DNA of 7,516 bases from Gammaproteobacteria bacterium (GTDB lineage: Bacteria > Pseudomonadota > Gammaproteobacteria > SMWH01). Of this stretch, positions 4,901 through 7,516 are shown piece after piece. The stretch's first letter is position 1. Each line of letters opens with the position of its first letter. The stretch spans positions 1 through 7,516 of the forward strand of contig SMWH01000164.1 of NCBI GenBank assembly GCA_004357005.1. Reading direction: 5' to 3'. The notes under the pieces are model-generated. The model had not been told where the DNA came from. It saw nothing but the letters and a program-made list of their open reading frames with translations, and searched no databases. The position numbers and the translations under genes are program-made.

Positions 4901-5689
4901 TCAAGGGCGCATGTGTATTTGATCACTGAGGCGGGCAAATTGTTCCACGCTCAGTTGTTGGGGTCTGAGCCCCGGGTCGACTCCGGCTGCCTCGATCTGC
5001 GCCGTGTCCAGGAGCCGGCCGGCGGCATTGCGCAGAGTTTTTCGCCGTTGCCCGAAGGCCTGTTTGACGAGTTCCGCGAAGACCGCTTCATCCCGCACCT
5101 CGAACCGGGCGCGGGGCAGGGGCCGCAGGCGCAGCATCGTGGATTCCACTTTTGGTGGCGGGCGAAAAGCCCCTGCACTGACCCGAAACAGGCGTTCTAC
5201 ATCGCAGTAGAACTGGATCATGACGCCGAGACGCCCGTAGTCCGAAGTGCCCGGCGTAGCGACGATACGGTCGGCGACTTCTTTCTGCAGCATCACGTGC
5301 ATGTCGGCAATGCACTCGCGCTGTTCAAGGAGGTGGAACAGCAACGGTGTGGAGATGTTGTAAGGCAAATTCCCGATCACGCGTAGCTGCTCACCGTTGG
5401 TGGCCAGTGAACAGAAGTCGAACTCCAGCGCGTCGCCTTGGTGTACCCGGAGTTTTCCGGGGTCCTCGGCGCGTTCCTTCAAACGGGCCGCCAGATCACG
5501 ATCCAGTTCCACCACGTCCAACCGGTTGACACGTTCCAGCAGCGGTTCGGTGAGCGCACCTTCGCCGGGCCCTATTTCCACGATATGGTCGTCGGGAGCA
5601 GCGCCGAGAGCGCTGATGATCCTGTCGATCACGGCCGGGTCGTGCAGAAAGTGTTGCCCGAAGCGTTTTCGTGGGCGGTGACCGGTCAT
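4901..5689 (-). CDS. rsmA: 16S rRNA (adenine(1518)-N6/adenine(1519)-N6)-dimethyltransferase
   Basis: RsmA (KsgA) dimethylates two adjacent adenines in the 3'-terminal helix of 16S rRNA, a late step and checkpoint in 30S assembly; its loss gives kasugamycin resistance. The 262-residue protein shows RKRFGQHFL (7-15), SAM motif I EIGPGEGALT (38-47), ELD (61-63), GDALEFD (85-91), the adenine-methyltransferase motif NLPYNIS (107-113), MLQKEVADRI (133-142), YGRLGV (151-156), FRPPPKVES (175-183) and the C-terminal RRKTLRN (215-221). The ATG start overlaps the pdxA TGA by 4 bases (ATGA), pointing to translational coupling, and no Shine-Dalgarno sequence is visible. The gene order pdxA-rsmA-apaG is as in E. 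coli. Confidence 0.98.
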   Translation of the reverse strand: MTGHRPRKRFGQHFLHDPAVIDRIISALGAAPDDHIVEIGPGEGALTEPLLERVNRLDVVELDRDLAARLKERAEDPGKLRVHQGDALEFDFCSLATNGEQLRVIGNLPYNISTPLLFHLLEQRECIADMHVMLQKEVADRIVATPGTSDYGRLGVMIQFYCDVERLFRVSAGAFRPPPKVESTMLRLRPLPRARFEVRDEAVFAELVKQAFGQRRKTLRNAAGRLLDTAQIEAAGVDPGLRPQQLSVEQFARLSDQIHMRP

Positions 5690-6666
5690 GGAATTCGCGC
5701 CGCAAGCATGTGCAAAGCCGTATCGAGTGCGGCCCGCAGGCTGCCCGCGTCGGCGGTTCCCCTTCCCGCCAGGTCCAGCGCGGTGCCGTGGTCCACGGAT
5801 GTGCGAATAAAAGGCAGACCCAGCGTGATGTTGACAGCTCGTCCGAAGCCCAGGTGTTTTAGCACCGGCAGACCCTGATCGTGATACATGGCGAGTACCG
5901 CGTCGGCTTTTTCCAGCTTCGCGGGCACAAACAGGGAATCGGCTGGCAGCGGACCTTCGATGTTCAGCCCCTCGGCGGCAAGAGCCTCGATAACCGGAGC
6001 GATGATGTCGCTGTCTTCATGGCCCAGATACCCCGATTCGCCGGCGTGGGGATTGAGCCCGCATACCAGGATTCGTGGCGAAGGAATTCCAAAGTGTTCC
6101 TGCAGCCCCGCGACGAGCAACCTCAGTTTGCCGGTCAGCAGGGAGGGGGTGATGGCGGAAGGCACGGAGCTGAGGGGCATGTGTGTTGTGGCCAGCGCCA
6201 CGCGTAACTGGTTCGCCGCCAGCAGCATGAGCACGTCGTCGGCTTGTGAAATCTCGGCGAGAAGTTCGGTGTGGCCGGAAAACGGAATGCCGGCATCGTT
6301 GATCACGGATTTGTGTACCGGACCCGTCACGAGCGCATCCATATCGCCGGCGCGGCAGAAGGCGGTGGCGATGCACAGGGTTTCGATCACGTATGCTGCG
6401 GTCGTCGTCGAGAGTTTCCCCGGGGTAGACGGGACACCACCGTCCACCTGAAGAATGCGTACCGCCCCGGTCTCAGCCGGAGATGACGGTTCGAAAGGTG
6501 AAGCCCGGAATTCCAGTCCCAGTGCGTCGGCCCGCTGGGACAGCAGTTCACCGTCAGCGACCAGCACGAGCTCACAGGGCAGGGAGCGCTGCATCAGTTG
6601 CAGACAGATGTCCGGACCGATCCCGGCGGGTTCGCCGGGGGTCAGGGCGATTCTGGAGCAGGGCAT
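5686..6666 (-). CDS. pdxA: 4-hydroxythreonine-4-phosphate dehydrogenase
   Basis: Oxidises 4-phosphooxy-threonine with NAD(P)+ to the precursor that PdxJ condenses into pyridoxine 5'-phosphate, in the DXP-dependent vitamin B6 pathway. The 326-residue protein has TPGEPAGIGP (9-18), VTGPVHKSVIN (113-123), GHTELLAE (131-138) with substrate-binding H132 and T133, TTHMPL (160-165), LNPHAGESGYLGHED (204-218), PADSLF (241-246), MYHDQGLPVLK (260-270) and NITLGLPFIRTSVDHGTALD (279-298). H162, H207 and H262 match the three metal-binding histidines of E. coli PdxA with a constant offset of 4. The ATG at 6666 is 7 bp after the surA stop; no clear Shine-Dalgarno sequence precedes it. Its stop overlaps the rsmA start. 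Complete, with nothing missing. Confidence 0.98.
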   Translation of the reverse strand: MPCSRIALTPGEPAGIGPDICLQLMQRSLPCELVLVADGELLSQRADALGLEFRASPFEPSSPAETGAVRILQVDGGVPSTPGKLSTTTAAYVIETLCIATAFCRAGDMDALVTGPVHKSVINDAGIPFSGHTELLAEISQADDVLMLLAANQLRVALATTHMPLSSVPSAITPSLLTGKLRLLVAGLQEHFGIPSPRILVCGLNPHAGESGYLGHEDSDIIAPVIEALAAEGLNIEGPLPADSLFVPAKLEKADAVLAMYHDQGLPVLKHLGFGRAVNITLGLPFIRTSVDHGTALDLAGRGTADAGSLRAALDTALHMLAARIP

Positions 6667-6673
6667 CGATGTA

Positions 6674-7516
6674 TCAGGTCTGCAGGCGAATCTCTACGTA
6701 GGCTTCGTCACGGATCTGGCGCAGCCACAATTCGTAGGTTTCTTCCGCCTTGCGGGCAAAGATCGTGTCTCGCGCCTGGTTGCGCCGGTGTTCCTGGGCC
6801 TTGTCCACCTCGCGGCGGTCATCCAGTCTGAAAACATGCCAACCGGCCTCACTCCGAAACGGGGGCGCGACGTCCCCCGGCTGCATGCTGTCGATGACGC
6901 CTTGAATCTGTGCCCCGTAGGTATCGGACTCCATCCAGCCCAGCGAGCCTCCGTTGGGAGCGCTGTAGGTATCGTCCGAGTACTCCCGTGCCAAAGTGAG
7001 GAAGTCTTCGCCATCGACGATGCGCGTGTACAGACTGCGGATGGTTACTTCCGCTTCCTCGTCGGTCACGAGTTCGGAAGGCCGAACAAGAATGTGTCTG
7101 ACTTCCACCTGCGACACCATGGCGGTTTGTTCCGCCTTCTTTTCGACGACCATGAGGATGTGCCAGCCCGCCGGGCTGCGCACCGGCTTTGACACATCAC
7201 CACTTTGCATGTTTTGCACCTGGCGGGCGAACATCGTCGGGACCTGATCGATCGGACGCCAACCCAGATCGCCGCCATTGAGCGCGTATTGGTCATCGGA
7301 ATATGTAATGGCTGCCTCAGCGAAACTCAGGCCTTCCTGCAATTGCTGGTGGATTCCGATGGCTTTCTGTTCTGCCGCATCCACTTCCGCCTGCGTGGAC
7401 CTCTGTGGAACCGCGATCAGAATATGTGCGATATGAATCTGGGCGCTGCCCTGTGATGCCTGTTTGGCCAGTAGCAGATCGATTTCGTTGTCCGTTACCT
7501 GTACCTGTGAAGATAC
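6674..7516 (-). CDS. surA: periplasmic peptidyl-prolyl isomerase and chaperone SurA, N-terminus beyond window
   Basis: Periplasmic chaperone that carries unfolded outer-membrane proteins towards the BAM complex. The frame is open to the last base of the window, so 280 C-terminal residues are present, and the signal peptide and most of the N-terminal chaperone domain lie outside. Counting from the window edge, the first parvulin domain spans about 26-126 (HILI at 31-34, GGDLGW at 81-86, GWHIL at 117-121). The second spans about 137-235 (RHILVRP at 140-146, GGSLGW at 189-194, GWHVF at 225-229). The C-terminal helix with RKAEETYELWLRQIRDEAYVEIRL ends the protein as in E. coli SurA. The GTG at 7384 lies inside the first parvulin domain and is not a start. 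pdxA follows after 7 bp, and lptD is expected upstream by synteny. Confidence 0.95.
   Translation of the reverse strand, partial: VSSQVQVTDNEIDLLLAKQASQGSAQIHIAHILIAVPQRSTQAEVDAAEQKAIGIHQQLQEGLSFAEAAITYSDDQYALNGGDLGWRPIDQVPTMFARQVQNMQSGDVSKPVRSPAGWHILMVVEKKAEQTAMVSQVEVRHILVRPSELVTDEEAEVTIRSLYTRIVDGEDFLTLAREYSDDTYSAPNGGSLGWMESDTYGAQIQGVIDSMQPGDVAPPFRSEAGWHVFRLDDRREVDKAQEHRRNQARDTIFARKAEETYELWLRQIRDEAYVEIRLQT

Noticed and set aside
3530..5386. Long plus-strand frames opposite apaH, apaG and rsmA
   Set aside because: Antisense shadows of well-identified minus-strand genes, without recognisable domains.
5599..5615. CAGCGC/GCGCTG hairpin inside rsmA
   Set aside because: Six-base stem within conserved coding sequence with no relation to a gene end; expected by chance.
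7164..7178. CAGCCC/GGGCTG hairpin inside surA
   Set aside because: It encodes the conserved SPAGWH segment of the first parvulin domain and has no T-run; expected by chance.
1..7516. Signs of a new defence system, mobile island or phage cargo
   Set aside because: Every gene but one is a recognised housekeeping gene in known gammaproteobacterial order, and the one unknown is a common small methyltransferase. No integrase, transposase, attachment site or CRISPR repeat is visible.

Overview
This window is a conserved housekeeping region of a Gammaproteobacterium with a fairly GC-rich chromosome. Two compact gene clusters meet tail to tail. The order surA-pdxA-rsmA(ksgA)-apaG-apaH facing folA is the arrangement known from Escherichia coli, and lgt directly followed by thyA is also a familiar gammaproteobacterial pair. 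The proteins match well-known gammaproteobacterial families, but I cannot name the genus from sequence alone. I found no phage, plasmid, transposase, CRISPR, tRNA or rRNA signal.

Plus strand, 1-3488. The window opens inside a 23S rRNA methyltransferase gene of the RlmI family (start cut off). It continues with lgt (lipoprotein diacylglyceryl transferase), thyA (thymidylate synthase), an uncharacterised class I SAM-dependent methyltransferase, and folA (dihydrofolate reductase). ThyA turns methylene-tetrahydrofolate into dihydrofolate while making dTMP, and FolA reduces dihydrofolate back to tetrahydrofolate, so the two form a metabolic cycle. The unknown methyltransferase sits between them and overlaps folA by 4 bases.

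Minus strand, 3494-7516. Reading right to left: surA (periplasmic chaperone, start beyond the window), pdxA (vitamin B6 synthesis), rsmA/ksgA (16S rRNA dimethyltransferase), apaG, and apaH (Ap4A hydrolase). Spacings are 7 bp (surA-pdxA), a 4-base overlap (pdxA-rsmA), 32 bp (rsmA-apaG) and 166 bp (apaG-apaH). The folA and apaH stop codons are 5 bp apart.

The most notable non-coding structure is an inverted pair of REP-like palindromes (a REPIN-type element, about 4418-4475) in the apaG-apaH gap, the only sizeable intergenic stretch. Other points worth attention are a perfect 9-bp hairpin at codons 11-18 of thyA, a perfect 9-bp tandem duplication whose junction forms the apaH stop codon, and the scarcity of Shine-Dalgarno sequences: only thyA has a clear one. 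I see no convincing new multi-gene system; the findings are local oddities in a conserved region.
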